Part shown: positions 8,658 through 17,536 of the stretch, one piece after another
Layout of the letters: every line of letters begins with the position of its first letter
How positions within the stretch are numbered: position 1 is the stretch's first letter
Source: an uncultured Mucilaginibacter sp.
Lineage (GTDB): Bacteria > Bacteroidota > Bacteroidia > Sphingobacteriales > Sphingobacteriaceae
Reading direction: 5' to 3'
Assembly: GCA_903866915.1 (NCBI GenBank)
Contig: CAIPPO010000202.1
Location: 1 to 54,273 of the forward strand
DNA: 54,273 nucleotides
Program-made: the position numbers and the translations under genes
The notes under the pieces: model-generated
The model's database searches: none
Seen by the model: only the letters and a program-made list of their open reading frames with translations
Told to the model about the DNA's origin: nothing

Positions 8658-9261
8658 GCTTTATTAACACTTGTAGAATAACTGGCCTGTTTTTTAAGTT
8701 TTTATCCTCGCCAATGACGCGCCTGGCAGTATATTTTATCCTTTAGTTGCTTTTTAAAACGAGCTGTTGAGGATCGTTTCTTAACTTTCAAAGATGTTTT
8801 TTCTTGTTGGTCAACGTCATTTTAAAAAAGTACCATAACAGGGTTCGATTTTAAACAATCAGTCTATTTAAATTAATTTTTTAACCCGTTCGTCAAGCTG
8901 TTTGCCGTTTTTTTCTCAAATTACTCAGTCTTTTGACATAACCTTAACGAACCATGGAATAAGTGAATTTGCGCAGGGTATACGGTTTCAAACGGGTGTT
9001 TTGTTGCATTTTGAACTTATTAAGCTGAAATTATTCAGATAGGGGCAATCGATATTTTCGAAAATTTAAAGGTAAATTTTCCTTGTTGTATATGATTGAG
9101 GCGCTTTTTTGACCGGCCTTTGAGGCTGTAATTAATGAAATCGGAATGTTGCGCCAAGAAAACATGTCTGGTGATTTTTAAGGAACAATAAAATGTTATT
9201 TGGCACACTGAAAGGTTGCAAGAAGCATTCGGTCAAAATTAGAAAAAGTGATAAGTATCCC
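8658..9261. other. Divergent intergenic region, mostly featureless
   Basis: About 600 bp between the kinase gene (minus) and the desaturase gene (plus). It is A+T rich with several stop codons in every frame. It must hold the promoter of the polysaccharide operon, but no clear TAnnTTTG/TTTG pair facing left is visible. The only recognised element is the rightward promoter at 9261-9295, listed separately. Confidence 0.5.
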
Positions 9262-9295
9262 TTGTATATTACTGATATTAAATCAGTACCTTTGC
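9261..9295 (+). promoter_or_regulatory. Bacteroidota-type promoter of the acyl-ACP desaturase
   Basis: A -7 box TACCTTTGC (9287-9295) matches the Bacteroidota consensus TAnnTTTG. A CTTG (9261-9264) stands 22 bases upstream as the -33 element. Transcription would start near 9302, leaving a leader of about 10 bases. This argues for the ATG at 9311 and against the in-frame ATG at 9248. Confidence 0.55.
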
Positions 9296-9310
9296 CACCC
9301 AATTGATGTT

Positions 9311-10291
9311 ATGAAATTTTTCGAAGAGAAGAGACGCGAGGCAATGACGCATATAGAAAAATATATGCTGGAGAAGATGGGCGAATTCCTTAAGCCGATA
9401 GATACTAATTGGCAGCCTTCTGATTTGCTGCCTGATTCAACCAGGGAGTCTTTCTTTACAGAGATAAAAGATTTACAGGAAAGTTCGGCTGGTCTTTCAT
9501 ACGACCTTATCGCCGTACTGATCGGTGATACTATTACTGAAGAAGCATTACCTACCTATGAGTCATGGTTAACCATGGTTGAAGGTGTTTCGAGGGACGA
9601 AGAAGGCGGCTGGATGAAATGGACCCGGCAATGGACTGCTGAAGAAAATCGCCATGGCGACTTGCTTAATAAATACCTGTACCTTTCGGGAAGGGTAAAT
9701 ATGCGGATGATGGAAGTGTCAACCCAATACCTGATCGCCGATGGTTTTGATATCGGGACAGGTGCAGACCCATACCGCAACTTTATCTATACCTCTTTCC
9801 AGGAGATGGCTACCAATATCTCCCATCGCCGTGTGGCAACACAGGCCAAACAATATGGTGATGCTTTGCTATCGAAAATGTGTGGCGTAATTGCTGCCGA
9901 CGAGGCGCGCCATGCCAAGGCATATAAATATTTTATCAGTAAAGTATTCGAGATAGATCCTAACGAAGCGATGATCGCCTTCGAAGATATGATGCGTAAA
10001 AAGATCGTGATGCCTGCGCATTTCCTGCGTGAAGTTGGCCTGCGGGTAGGACAAACTTTTGGCCATTTTACAGATGCTGCGCAACGCCTGGGAATTTATA
10101 CAGCATTAGATTATGTTGACATCATGAAAGAGTTGATAGAAGAATGGCATATAGAAAGTACTGTCGACCTGAATGAAGCTGGCGAAAAAGCTCGTGACTA
10201 TATCACCAACCTACCTACACGACTTCTGCGTGTTGCCGAAAGAATGAAAAATCCTATGCTTGAATATAAGTTCAGCTGGATAAACGGTTAA
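9311..10291 (+). CDS. Acyl-[acyl-carrier-protein] desaturase (ferritin-like, type 2)
   Basis: A 326-residue soluble di-iron desaturase of the plant stearoyl-ACP 9-desaturase family, which introduces a double bond into acyl-ACP with O2 and reduced ferredoxin. The two iron-binding motifs are clear: EENRHG (E111, H115 in this numbering) and DEARH (D197-H201), about 85 residues apart as in the family. The length is normal. An upstream ATG (9248) would add 21 residues that look uncoded and would put the promoter inside the gene, so 9311 is chosen. It is a single-gene unit. A role in membrane fluidity through unsaturated fatty acids is inferred from the family. Confidence 0.93.
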   Translation: MKFFEEKRREAMTHIEKYMLEKMGEFLKPIDTNWQPSDLLPDSTRESFFTEIKDLQESSAGLSYDLIAVLIGDTITEEALPTYESWLTMVEGVSRDEEGGWMKWTRQWTAEENRHGDLLNKYLYLSGRVNMRMMEVSTQYLIADGFDIGTGADPYRNFIYTSFQEMATNISHRRVATQAKQYGDALLSKMCGVIAADEARHAKAYKYFISKVFEIDPNEAMIAFEDMMRKKIVMPAHFLREVGLRVGQTFGHFTDAAQRLGIYTALDYVDIMKELIEEWHIESTVDLNEAGEKARDYITNLPTRLLRVAERMKNPMLEYKFSWING

Positions 10292-10320
10292 TTGTTGGGT
10301 TATTAGGTCTTTTGCTGCGC

Positions 10321-10348
10321 TTCATTTGGCATTCGTCATTTGGTATTG
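10321..10348. repeat. Short 7-bp periodic array, TCATTTG/GCATTCG type
   Basis: TTCATTT, GGCATTC, GTCATTT and GGTATTG run end to end after the desaturase stop codon. The same vocabulary appears at 132-181, 34465-34492 and 52715-52849. Confidence 0.6.
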
Positions 10349-10390
10349 GGAGCTAGACCATAACTTTTCAGCTAATTATTGTTACGGACT

Positions 10391-10406
10391 CCCGATAGCT
10401 ATCGGG
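10391..10406. repeat. Perfect 16-bp palindrome
   Basis: CCCGATAGCTATCGGG is a perfect inverted repeat without spacer, 52 bp before the yitT-like start codon. A variant with the same GATAGCTATC core lies at 50162-50178 upstream of ispG. It may be a protein-binding site or a small dispersed palindrome; no T-run follows it. Confidence 0.6.
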
Positions 10407-10457
10407 ATGCCGACTTCCAGACTTCCGTACTCACAATAAAAAACTTTATATTTAGAC

Positions 10458-11315
10458 GTGAAATCTAAAAACGGAATAGTAAATTTTTTGCTGATCGTTT
10501 TGGGGATATTGTCGGCGGGGCTGGGTTTTAAGGGCTTTTTGCTTCCCGGGCATTTTATCAACGGTGGCGTAACGGGTATATCCATGCTCGTGGCTGAAAC
10601 TACCCGAATCCCCCTTTCGATTGTTATTTTCCTGATCAACCTGCCTTTTATTTACCTTGCCTACCGAAGGCTTGGAATTCAATTTGCTGTTCGCAGTGCC
10701 CTTGCTATAGCCGGCCTTTCCTTATGTCTTGCCTTTGTAGCTTTTCCTGAAATTACGCATGATAAATCACTAACAGCAGTTTTTGGAGGCTTTTTTATCG
10801 GTGTTGGTATTGGATTAACTATCCGTAGCGGTGCAGTTTTGGACGGAACTGAAATTGCAGCGTTGCTGGTAAGTAAAAAGATGCAGCTATTTAAGGTAAG
10901 TGATATAATATTGGTGCTTAATGTGATGATTTTTACAGCAGCGGTATTCTTTTTAGGGACCGAAGCTGCACTTTATTCTATCCTCACTTATATTTCGGCA
11001 TCAAAGACAGTCGACTTTATTTTGAACGGTATCGAACAATACACCAGCATAACGGTAGTATCCTCAAAGGGTGAAACAATAAGGAAAGCAATAACTGAAA
11101 TGGGTCGGGGCGTAACGGTATATGAAGGAAAAAAAGGCTACGGCAAAGATGGTCACATCAATGATATCCGCGATATTATTTTTACAGTCGCAACCCGTCT
11201 CGAGATACCATCGCTAAAAGCAAAGATACTGGATATCGATCCATCGGCGTTTATCGTACAGCAAAGCATTGACGATACAACCGGCGGCCTTTTGAAAAGA
11301 AAAGAACATCGTTGA
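10458..11315 (+). CDS. YitT family membrane protein (YitT_membrane + DUF2179)
   Basis: A 285-residue inner-membrane protein. About six hydrophobic segments fill residues 7-190, including the family signature GFLLPGHFINGGVTGISML near residue 25. A cytosolic DUF2179 domain follows (about 200-275, with VTVYEGKKGYGKDG), a ligand-binding-like module usual in this family. The function of YitT proteins is not established. The start is a GTG at 10458; no in-frame ATG lies upstream within the gap. The aldo/keto reductase gene begins 20 bases after its stop, so the two are probably co-transcribed. Confidence 0.88.
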   Translation: MKSKNGIVNFLLIVLGILSAGLGFKGFLLPGHFINGGVTGISMLVAETTRIPLSIVIFLINLPFIYLAYRRLGIQFAVRSALAIAGLSLCLAFVAFPEITHDKSLTAVFGGFFIGVGIGLTIRSGAVLDGTEIAALLVSKKMQLFKVSDIILVLNVMIFTAAVFFLGTEAALYSILTYISASKTVDFILNGIEQYTSITVVSSKGETIRKAITEMGRGVTVYEGKKGYGKDGHINDIRDIIFTVATRLEIPSLKAKILDIDPSAFIVQQSIDDTTGGLLKRKEHR

Positions 11316-11335
11316 TAATTTAATATACAAAGTAA

Positions 11336-12358
11336 ATGAAATACAAATTGCTTGGGCGCTCGGGTTTAAAAGTTTCAGAATTGAGTTTGGGTACCATGGG
11401 TTTTGGTACCGAGGCCGGTTGGGGTGCTGATAAAGCAACCAGTTTTGATATCATCGACGCTTATGCTGCGGCAGGAGGGAATTTTCTGGATACTGCAAAT
11501 ATTTATAAGCTCGGTACAAGCGAGAAGATCATTGGTGAATACCTGGCCAATCATGACCGAGACCATTTTGTTGTTGCTACCAAGTATACGCTGAAAGATA
11601 ATACGACCAACGTAAATGCTTCAGGCAATAACCGTAAGAATATGATGCGCAGTGTGGAAGAAAGTCTGAAACGCCTGGGCACCGACTTTATTGATCTGCT
11701 TTACCTCCATATATGGGACGACTTAACGCCGATCGACGAAGTGCTTCGGGGGCTCGACGACCTGGTACGACAGGGAAAAGTGAATTATATCGGTATCAGC
11801 GATACGCCGGCATGGGTTGTAGCCAAAGGAAACACCCTTGCTGAATTGATGGGATGGAGTCAGTTTGTTGCGTTGCAGGTTGAGTACAGTTTGATTGCCC
11901 GAACTCCAGAACGCGAACTTACGCCTATGGCCAAACACTTTGGTTTAACAGTAACTCCCTGGGCACCCCTTGGAGGCGGCGTCCTGACAGGTAAATACCA
12001 ACGCGGCGAGCCCGGTCGTATCAAGCCGGAAAGCAAACGACGCAACGATAAAGCCGTTGAAATAACCCGTGCCGTTATTGAAATAGCCGATGAGTTGGGC
12101 GTTTCGCCCGGGAATGTGGCTCTTAAATGGACCACGCAGCAGGGTTTTCAAAGTATTCCCATTGTTGGTGCTACTAAAGTAAGCCAGTTGGAAGACAACC
12201 TAAAAACTATCGACATTGTATTAAGCGCCGAACAGCTGAAAAAACTAGATGAGGTGAGTTCCATAGATCTTGGATTTCCTGGTGACTTTTTTAGAGAAGA
12301 CGGGGTTAAGACAAATGTATACGGAGGGTTTTATGATAGGATCGAGAAGGGAAGTTAG
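11336..12358 (+). CDS. Aldo/keto reductase
   Basis: A 340-residue NADPH-dependent oxidoreductase of the aldo/keto reductase superfamily with a TIM-barrel fold. The catalytic tetrad is in place: D52, Y57, K83 and H125. The LGTMGFGTEAGWG segment after strand 1 and the NADPH-binding region near residues 225-285 (TGKYQRG, SIPIVGATKVSQLEDNL) match the YajO/general stress protein 69-like group. No signal peptide, so it acts in the cytosol. The natural carbonyl substrate cannot be told from sequence. It lies 20 bases after the YitT-like gene. Confidence 0.92.
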   Translation: MKYKLLGRSGLKVSELSLGTMGFGTEAGWGADKATSFDIIDAYAAAGGNFLDTANIYKLGTSEKIIGEYLANHDRDHFVVATKYTLKDNTTNVNASGNNRKNMMRSVEESLKRLGTDFIDLLYLHIWDDLTPIDEVLRGLDDLVRQGKVNYIGISDTPAWVVAKGNTLAELMGWSQFVALQVEYSLIARTPERELTPMAKHFGLTVTPWAPLGGGVLTGKYQRGEPGRIKPESKRRNDKAVEITRAVIEIADELGVSPGNVALKWTTQQGFQSIPIVGATKVSQLEDNLKTIDIVLSAEQLKKLDEVSSIDLGFPGDFFREDGVKTNVYGGFYDRIEKGS

Positions 12359-12635
12359 GTGCTATTGAAATGAGGAGTTCGGAATGCCGATTGCGAAGGT
12401 TTGTTTCGGTTATGACGATGACCTTCATTTGCGAGGCGATACGAGCCTAACCTGCCCCGAACATCCAACTGGTATTTGGACTTAGGGAAATAAATACACG
12501 AAATTATTTCTGTTGGCTTCAGTTAACGGCAAAAATATTGGCCACAATGGGCTTTAGCCAAAATTTCGGGAATTCGCTGTCGATATTATATTCCTCCTGA
12601 AATCTTTTGTAGTTTTAGTTGATCAACTCAAAATT

Positions 12636-14192
12636 ATGTCGCAATTAAAAATCTCCGCTTTGCTGATCGCTTTCCTGGCGATACTGTCAACGTCCTCACA
12701 GGCTCAATTAGCGCCTGCTGAAATTGATGCTTTGGTTGAAAAAACGCTCAAAACATTCGAAGTTCCGGGTATTGCAGTGGCGATTGTAAAGGATGGGAAA
12801 ATTGTGTTCGAAAAAGGTTATGGTGTTCGCTCACTGGCAAGGGGTGGTAAGGTTGATGAAAATACGCTATTCGGCATCGCATCTAATAGCAAGGCCTTTA
12901 CTACAGCTGCTATCGGCATTTTGTGCGACGAAGGAAAACTACACCTCGATGATAAAGTAACCGACTACATTCCCGAATTTAAATTATACGATCCCTGGGT
13001 AACTTCAGAGTTTACTATACGCGACCTCCTTTGCCATCGCAGCGGCCTTGGCCTGGGTGCTGGCGATCTGGTGGATTTTCCCGATTCAACTGATTTTACT
13101 TTGGTTGACGCTATCCATAACCTCCGCTATTTTAAGCCGGTTACCAGTTTCAGGAGCACTTTTGCTTATGATAACCAGTTGTACAAAGTGGCAGGCGAGG
13201 TCATCGCAAGGGTTTCGGGCACGAGTTGGGAGGATTTTATTGAAAGCCGTATTATGAAGCCGCTGGCGATGACCAATAGCAAAGCTGCTTTCCAGCGTAT
13301 TAGCGGGAATGCCAATTATGTAGATGCACATGCCCCGGTTGACGGCACAGTAAAAACCATACCGCGGTTTTTTAGTACCAGCAGCGATGCAGCCGGCGGG
13401 ATATATTCGAGTGTGGCCGAGTTGAGTAAATGGATTATCACGCAAATGGATAATGGTAAATATAGCGATGGCAAGCAGTTGTTCAGCGAAGCTATTCACC
13501 GCGAAATGTGGGCGCCGCAAACTATTTTGCCTGTTGGTGCACCCGGCTCTTACAACGTGCATTTTGCGGCATACGGCTTAGGTTGGTTCCTTAACGATGC
13601 CAAAGGCTATAAAGAGGTGAGCCATACAGGTGGAATTGACGGCATGGTAACTAAAGTAGACCTGATACCTGAACTTAAGCTGGGAATCATCGTACTCACA
13701 AATCAACAATCGGGTGCTGCCTTTAGTGCTATTGTTAACCAGATCAAAGACAGCAATCTGGGCATAAGTGGTAACGACTGGGTGAAGAAATATTCGGATA
13801 TGGAAAACGCGGCTAAAGGCAATGCCGACAATGTTACCGCTGCCGTATGGAAACAGGTTGAGAACCGCCAAAAGGAATCAGTAAAAGCTGATCTTAGTTC
13901 TTATACCGGCACTTACCATGATAACTGGTTTGGTGATGTTGTGATCAGCCAGAAAGATGGGAAACTTTGGTTTACAGCCAAACGCTCGCCAAAATTGTTT
14001 GGTGAGGTATTGCCCTATAAAGCCAACACACTCGTTATCAAATGGACCATTAGGAGTATGGATGCTGATGCATTTGCTACGTTTAGTTTAGACGAGGAAG
14101 GCAAACCTACCGGGTTAAAAATGAAACCGATCTCGCCGGCAACGGATTTTAGCTATGATTTCCAGGACCTGGATTTTGTGCGGCTGAAGTAA
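12636..14192 (+). CDS. Secreted serine hydrolase, class C beta-lactamase family with DUF3471
   Basis: A 518-residue exported hydrolase. Residues 1-24 form a signal peptide ending SQAQ. The beta-lactamase/transpeptidase-like domain (about 26-370) has the SxxK motif S83-N-S-K86, a YxN-type YDN near residue 173, and an HTG motif (SHTGGIDGM) in place of KTG. The C-terminal part (about 410-515) is a DUF3471-like beta domain (LSSYTGTYHDNWFGDVVI). Related proteins are D-aminopeptidases, esterases and penicillin-binding-like hydrolases, so true beta-lactamase activity should not be assumed. It is likely periplasmic. It is a single gene with a 277-bp upstream gap holding nothing recognisable. Confidence 0.9.
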   Translation: MSQLKISALLIAFLAILSTSSQAQLAPAEIDALVEKTLKTFEVPGIAVAIVKDGKIVFEKGYGVRSLARGGKVDENTLFGIASNSKAFTTAAIGILCDEGKLHLDDKVTDYIPEFKLYDPWVTSEFTIRDLLCHRSGLGLGAGDLVDFPDSTDFTLVDAIHNLRYFKPVTSFRSTFAYDNQLYKVAGEVIARVSGTSWEDFIESRIMKPLAMTNSKAAFQRISGNANYVDAHAPVDGTVKTIPRFFSTSSDAAGGIYSSVAELSKWIITQMDNGKYSDGKQLFSEAIHREMWAPQTILPVGAPGSYNVHFAAYGLGWFLNDAKGYKEVSHTGGIDGMVTKVDLIPELKLGIIVLTNQQSGAAFSAIVNQIKDSNLGISGNDWVKKYSDMENAAKGNADNVTAAVWKQVENRQKESVKADLSSYTGTYHDNWFGDVVISQKDGKLWFTAKRSPKLFGEVLPYKANTLVIKWTIRSMDADAFATFSLDEEGKPTGLKMKPISPATDFSYDFQDLDFVRLK

Positions 14193-14407
14193 TTTCGGGT
14201 AAAGGGTTATATGCACAACTCTTAAAAACTATGTTATGATAACCGGAGGCTGTGATTTGATATTGTTTTTTAGCCACACTTTGTTTCGAAGCGAGGTAGC
14301 CATCAAAAATCTGTAGGAAAAGAAATTAGAATTCCATTAGTTTTTAGCTACGAAAAAAACATTTTATTCCTTGCATCGTTAAATTTAAACGATAAACCAG
14401 GTTTACT

Positions 14408-14998
14408 ATGTTCAAAATCTCCTACTTCAAGCCAGTGTTATTGCTTTTACTATTTGCTATGGCTGGCTTACGGGTTTTTGCTGCCCCTGAGATTGATAGT
14501 ACCTTTAGGGATTATGTGATAACAACAAGCGGCGACACAATAAAGGGAAAAGTTTTGACCTTGCATGCTGCTTCTGTAAAAATCGATCCGCTTACCGACG
14601 TGCACCCCATTGTTTATAATTACGGCGAGGTAAAAGAAGTTTGTCGGAATGGGATCAGTTATGGACCGGTAGTATCGATGATTGGTTACCACAAGCACAT
14701 TTTTGCTGAACGTGTACAAAAAGGCGCTATCAATTTATTTAAATACACCATCCACCAAAGGTATGGTAAACTGGTTTCCTATTACGCCGGTAAAACGAAC
14801 GCTTTGCCAGTTGAAGTAAAAACAAACGGTGATTGGCCAAGGGGATTTCGCTCTAAAGAAGCAAGAAAAAATAACCTGTTGGCATTGATCGCTGATGACG
14901 ATCAATTGACCCGGGAGCTAAGTGCTAAATTAGATTATAGTTTTGATGAATTGACCGACCTGGTTATCCGATACAATAACCGTCACTCAAAAAATTAA
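14408..14998 (+). CDS. Secreted protein of unknown function
   Basis: A 196-residue protein with a strong signal peptide (hydrophobic 8-24, cleavage after VFAAP or nearby). The mature part begins with DYVITTSGDTIKGKVL, a small beta-rich pattern common in secreted Bacteroidota proteins of unknown role. The C-terminus is charged and helical. No catalytic motif is seen. The stop codon overlaps the stop of the convergent gene by three to four bases. Upstream, ATCGTT (14375-14380) and AACGAT (14388-14393) form a small inverted repeat that might be regulatory. Confidence 0.75.
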   Translation: MFKISYFKPVLLLLLFAMAGLRVFAAPEIDSTFRDYVITTSGDTIKGKVLTLHAASVKIDPLTDVHPIVYNYGEVKEVCRNGISYGPVVSMIGYHKHIFAERVQKGAINLFKYTIHQRYGKLVSYYAGKTNALPVEVKTNGDWPRGFRSKEARKNNLLALIADDDQLTRELSAKLDYSFDELTDLVIRYNNRHSKN

Positions 14999-15762
14999 TC
15001 GAATTTCCGCAGATAGGCTGGTTTTATTAACGCTCCATACCATATACTGGGTATCTTATCCATACTGAACCAATAATAGCCCGGTGCATTTTGCAGTACC
15101 TGAATGTTTTGAGCCGGCATAAAACTTTGCGCCAGCAAGAATTGCTTTTGATGCTGTGAATTCTCAACTACCTCCATTACTATAAAACAATGACCGGGCG
15201 AGCCACCATGAATAAATACATCACCGGCTTTTAGTTCCGTTGGATCGCTAACCGGCTTCAATTCCTTTTCAAGCGACAAAGTGCCAGCATAGGCAAATAC
15301 CAGTTGCATATAATTCATAAAAGTATTGTAACCATAATCTTTTTTCGCCTTTAATACCCAATGATCATTGCTGTAACGATAGCCCTCAGCATAATGTATA
15401 TAATCGCATTTAAAGCCACTTTCGAAATGAAAAGCGATCTCACCGTACCGCTGCTGATGCCAAAGGTATTCACCCCGCAACCGCATAACCGCGTCGGCAC
15501 ATTGCTGAAGGTCTTCATGTCCTATGCTTATATCTACAACAGCGGCTGTTTCGGCGTCGGTTGCGGCAATAGCGCCTCTGTAGGTTAAAGTATGCGTGCC
15601 GGTAGGTTTGAGCGGCAGACTTTGAAGATAGGCCCCAAAACTGCCCGGCTGTACCGCAATCTGTTGATAGCCTTCAGGTATTTTAAAGCGGGTTAATACG
15701 TTGTCGGGCGCAAGTGATGAGGTGATGAACAAGACAGTAAAGAAGACGATCGCGATTTTCAT
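14995..15762 (-). CDS. DUF4846 domain-containing exported protein
   Basis: About 255 residues. The start at 15762 (MKIAIVFFTVLF) gives a clean signal peptide; an ATG eight codons upstream (15786) is possible but adds only MIYKKLLE. The mature protein begins RFKIPEGYQQIAVQPGSFGAYLQSLPL, the N-terminal signature of DUF4846, and later holds QCADAVMRLRGEYLWHQQRY and GDVFIHGGSPGHCFIVMEV, a Cys/His-like arrangement reminiscent of NlpC/P60-type folds. The biochemical function of the family is unknown. It converges with the upstream secreted protein, stop codons overlapping. Confidence 0.82.
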   Translation of the reverse strand: MKIAIVFFTVLFITSSLAPDNVLTRFKIPEGYQQIAVQPGSFGAYLQSLPLKPTGTHTLTYRGAIAATDAETAAVVDISIGHEDLQQCADAVMRLRGEYLWHQQRYGEIAFHFESGFKCDYIHYAEGYRYSNDHWVLKAKKDYGYNTFMNYMQLVFAYAGTLSLEKELKPVSDPTELKAGDVFIHGGSPGHCFIVMEVVENSQHQKQFLLAQSFMPAQNIQVLQNAPGYYWFSMDKIPSIWYGALIKPAYLRKFD

Positions 15763-15792
15763 TTCTAATAACTTTTTGTAAATCAAAAATCC

Positions 15793-15946
15793 ATGTCATT
15801 CGAACGAGCGGCAGGATTGGTGATGGTGGGGCGAGGAGAAAACCTAAACACCATACTTCCCGCACCTGCATAGCCTACATGCATCGAGGCGAAGTTTTCT
15901 CCTCGCACCTTGCGCGCTACCCAAAGCTGCTCGTTCGAAATGACAT
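15793..15946. repeat. 154-bp MITE-like inverted-repeat element
   Basis: The outer arms are ATGTCATTCGAACGAGC (15793-15809) and GCTCGTTCGAAATGACAT (15929-15946), complementary over 17 bases with one extra A. The inner arms GCGAGGAGAAAAC (15831-15843) and GTTTTCTCCTCGC (15894-15906) are a perfect 13-bp inverted repeat. The nested symmetry fills most of the gap between two minus-strand genes and has no ORF of its own worth calling. Elements with a TGTCATTTCGAACGA-type end are frequent dispersed repeats in Bacteroidota genomes (general knowledge), so this is likely a non-autonomous mobile or REP-like element. Confidence 0.75.
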
Positions 15947-16016
15947 TGGTTTAAAATTATCTAACGCCTGCAATAATTACCATCCAATTCACGCCCTGCA
16001 CAGACCGCCCTCCCCA

Positions 16017-16835
16017 TTAAAAAACCAACTCGGGCCTGTACTCAAAATGCATGGTATCATAATGGTACCATTTACCACCCCAGATAAACCCATTTTGTTC
16101 AAAAATATCAATGATCAATTGCGGTATCCTGTTTTTATGGGTAATCAGGGCATCTTCATTGCTGCATTTGCAGTTCCATTGCCAATAATCCGAATAAGAA
16201 GTATTGATATCGATTGTCATCCCGTAGCTGTGCATGCTATGCCTGTTGGTTCCGGCTATATTTCGCCAGGTAAAGGTGCCGCCGATATCCGTTAAATATT
16301 TTTTTAATTCAGGGTGTTCGTCAAGCTCATTTGAAATCCGGATCAGCTTTTTGTCAATACTGTTGACTGTAGTTACCGTAATTTTTTGCCCCACCAGCTT
16401 AGGGCACCAGTTAATTTCTGTCAGGTGCTTTTTTACCTTGCTTTCGTTGGATCCATAAACCTTTTTGAAAAAATCTTCATTTCGTATCCTGCCCGGATCG
16501 AAATTTCGGGCTGGCGGATTTACTAAAGCGCCGCTTTGATAATGCTGGCTAAACATATCCTTGAGGTCGGGTTTATCCAATAACGTTTGAAAAGACTGAT
16601 TCTTTATACCATCGTCCCATATTAATTTGCTGTGATCTTTAAATATGAGGTAGTTGTTGGCAAAGCCAGCTATGGCATCCGGATAATATTTGATAAGTTT
16701 TTGGGCGTTGGGGGGGATGGTATCGGTGGATTTGCTTTTAAACGAAGTTTCGAGTTTACGGAAAGGAGTAATTGCAATCGTGCAGATAATCGATATGAAA
16801 CAAATGAATGACTTTATCATAATTGCATTCCCCAT
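16017..16835 (-). CDS. M15 family D-alanyl-D-alanine carboxypeptidase-like peptidase
   Basis: A 272-residue exported zinc peptidase with an N-terminal hydrophobic segment (about 7-24). The M15 signatures are clear: HSMHSYGMTIDIN (about 203-215), giving the zinc His and Asp, and the third zinc ligand in WYHYDTMHFEYRPEL (about 256-270). These enzymes cut D-Ala-D-Ala or similar bonds in cell-wall peptides. The C-terminal location of the domain and the length fit the M15_4-type group. Its start (16835; an ATG five codons later is also possible) lies four bases after the stop of the membrane protein gene upstream, so the two form an operon. Confidence 0.9.
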   Translation of the reverse strand: MGNAIMIKSFICFISIICTIAITPFRKLETSFKSKSTDTIPPNAQKLIKYYPDAIAGFANNYLIFKDHSKLIWDDGIKNQSFQTLLDKPDLKDMFSQHYQSGALVNPPARNFDPGRIRNEDFFKKVYGSNESKVKKHLTEINWCPKLVGQKITVTTVNSIDKKLIRISNELDEHPELKKYLTDIGGTFTWRNIAGTNRHSMHSYGMTIDINTSYSDYWQWNCKCSNEDALITHKNRIPQLIIDIFEQNGFIWGGKWYHYDTMHFEYRPELVF

Positions 16836-16839
16836 ACCG

Positions 16840-17394
16840 TCAGATGCCGTTTCCGCTACCGATGGTTTTTGTTAATAGATTGATCAATTGGATATAAGTT
16901 GCTTCGTCAATTTGCGATTTCTGGATAATGATAGTATTTCCAACAATGCTTGAACTCGTCAAAATAATAGCATCTTTAAAAATATAAAAAGGCTGGAAAA
17001 GTGTCCATTGCATTTTAGTTGACCTTTGGGCATCTTCAAATGATATTGATTGCCCGTTCAATGTGAGAACTGTAACGTTGCCCGTTTTTTTTTGCGCTAT
17101 AGCTAGTAATTCGGCGGCTTTGAAGAATTTTAGTTTGTTTTTGTAGATACTAATCCAGGGTATTAAAATATTGTAAAAGATTAAAAACAAGGCTATACCA
17201 AAAAATGATGGGGGATAGTATTTTATATCTCCTAAGACCAGTGTAATCAGAAATAGAAACAATATGATGCTGATTGTACCATGAAAAAAGATATAGTTAC
17301 TATAGTTTTTCTTAAAATCTATTTGCCATTTGATTTTTTGTCTCTCCAGGTAACTATCCCGATCAAAAGGAAGATTTATTACTATATCCTGCAT
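16840..17394 (-). CDS. YcxB-like membrane protein
   Basis: A 184-residue protein with two transmembrane helices (about 37-55 and 63-83) and a C-terminal domain resembling the YcxB-like fold (VTVLTLNGQSISFEDAQRSTKMQWTLFQPFYIFKDAIIL). The function of this family is unknown. It is the first gene of a two-gene unit with the M15 peptidase. A shared role in the cell envelope is only inferred. Confidence 0.72.
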   Translation of the reverse strand: MQDIVINLPFDRDSYLERQKIKWQIDFKKNYSNYIFFHGTISIILFLFLITLVLGDIKYYPPSFFGIALFLIFYNILIPWISIYKNKLKFFKAAELLAIAQKKTGNVTVLTLNGQSISFEDAQRSTKMQWTLFQPFYIFKDAIILTSSSIVGNTIIIQKSQIDEATYIQLINLLTKTIGSGNGI

Positions 17395-17536
17395 ATTTAA
17401 GGCTTTCGGTTTGGCTTAATTTTACGTAGCAATCAAAACTACGTAAGTTTTCAAAACATAACAAATGTGATTTTTATCCTATTTAATCCGAATTTCAATT
17501 AATCAGCGACATCAAATGCATCAAACACATCAGCGG

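Noticed and set aside
12636..14192. Antibiotic-resistance class C beta-lactamase
   Set aside because: The HTG motif, the C-terminal DUF3471 domain and the length fit the broad serine hydrolase family; resistance activity cannot be claimed.
15879..16295. Plus-strand ORF of 138 codons
   Set aside because: It starts inside the inverted-repeat element and runs antisense to the M15 peptidase gene, which has clear zinc motifs.
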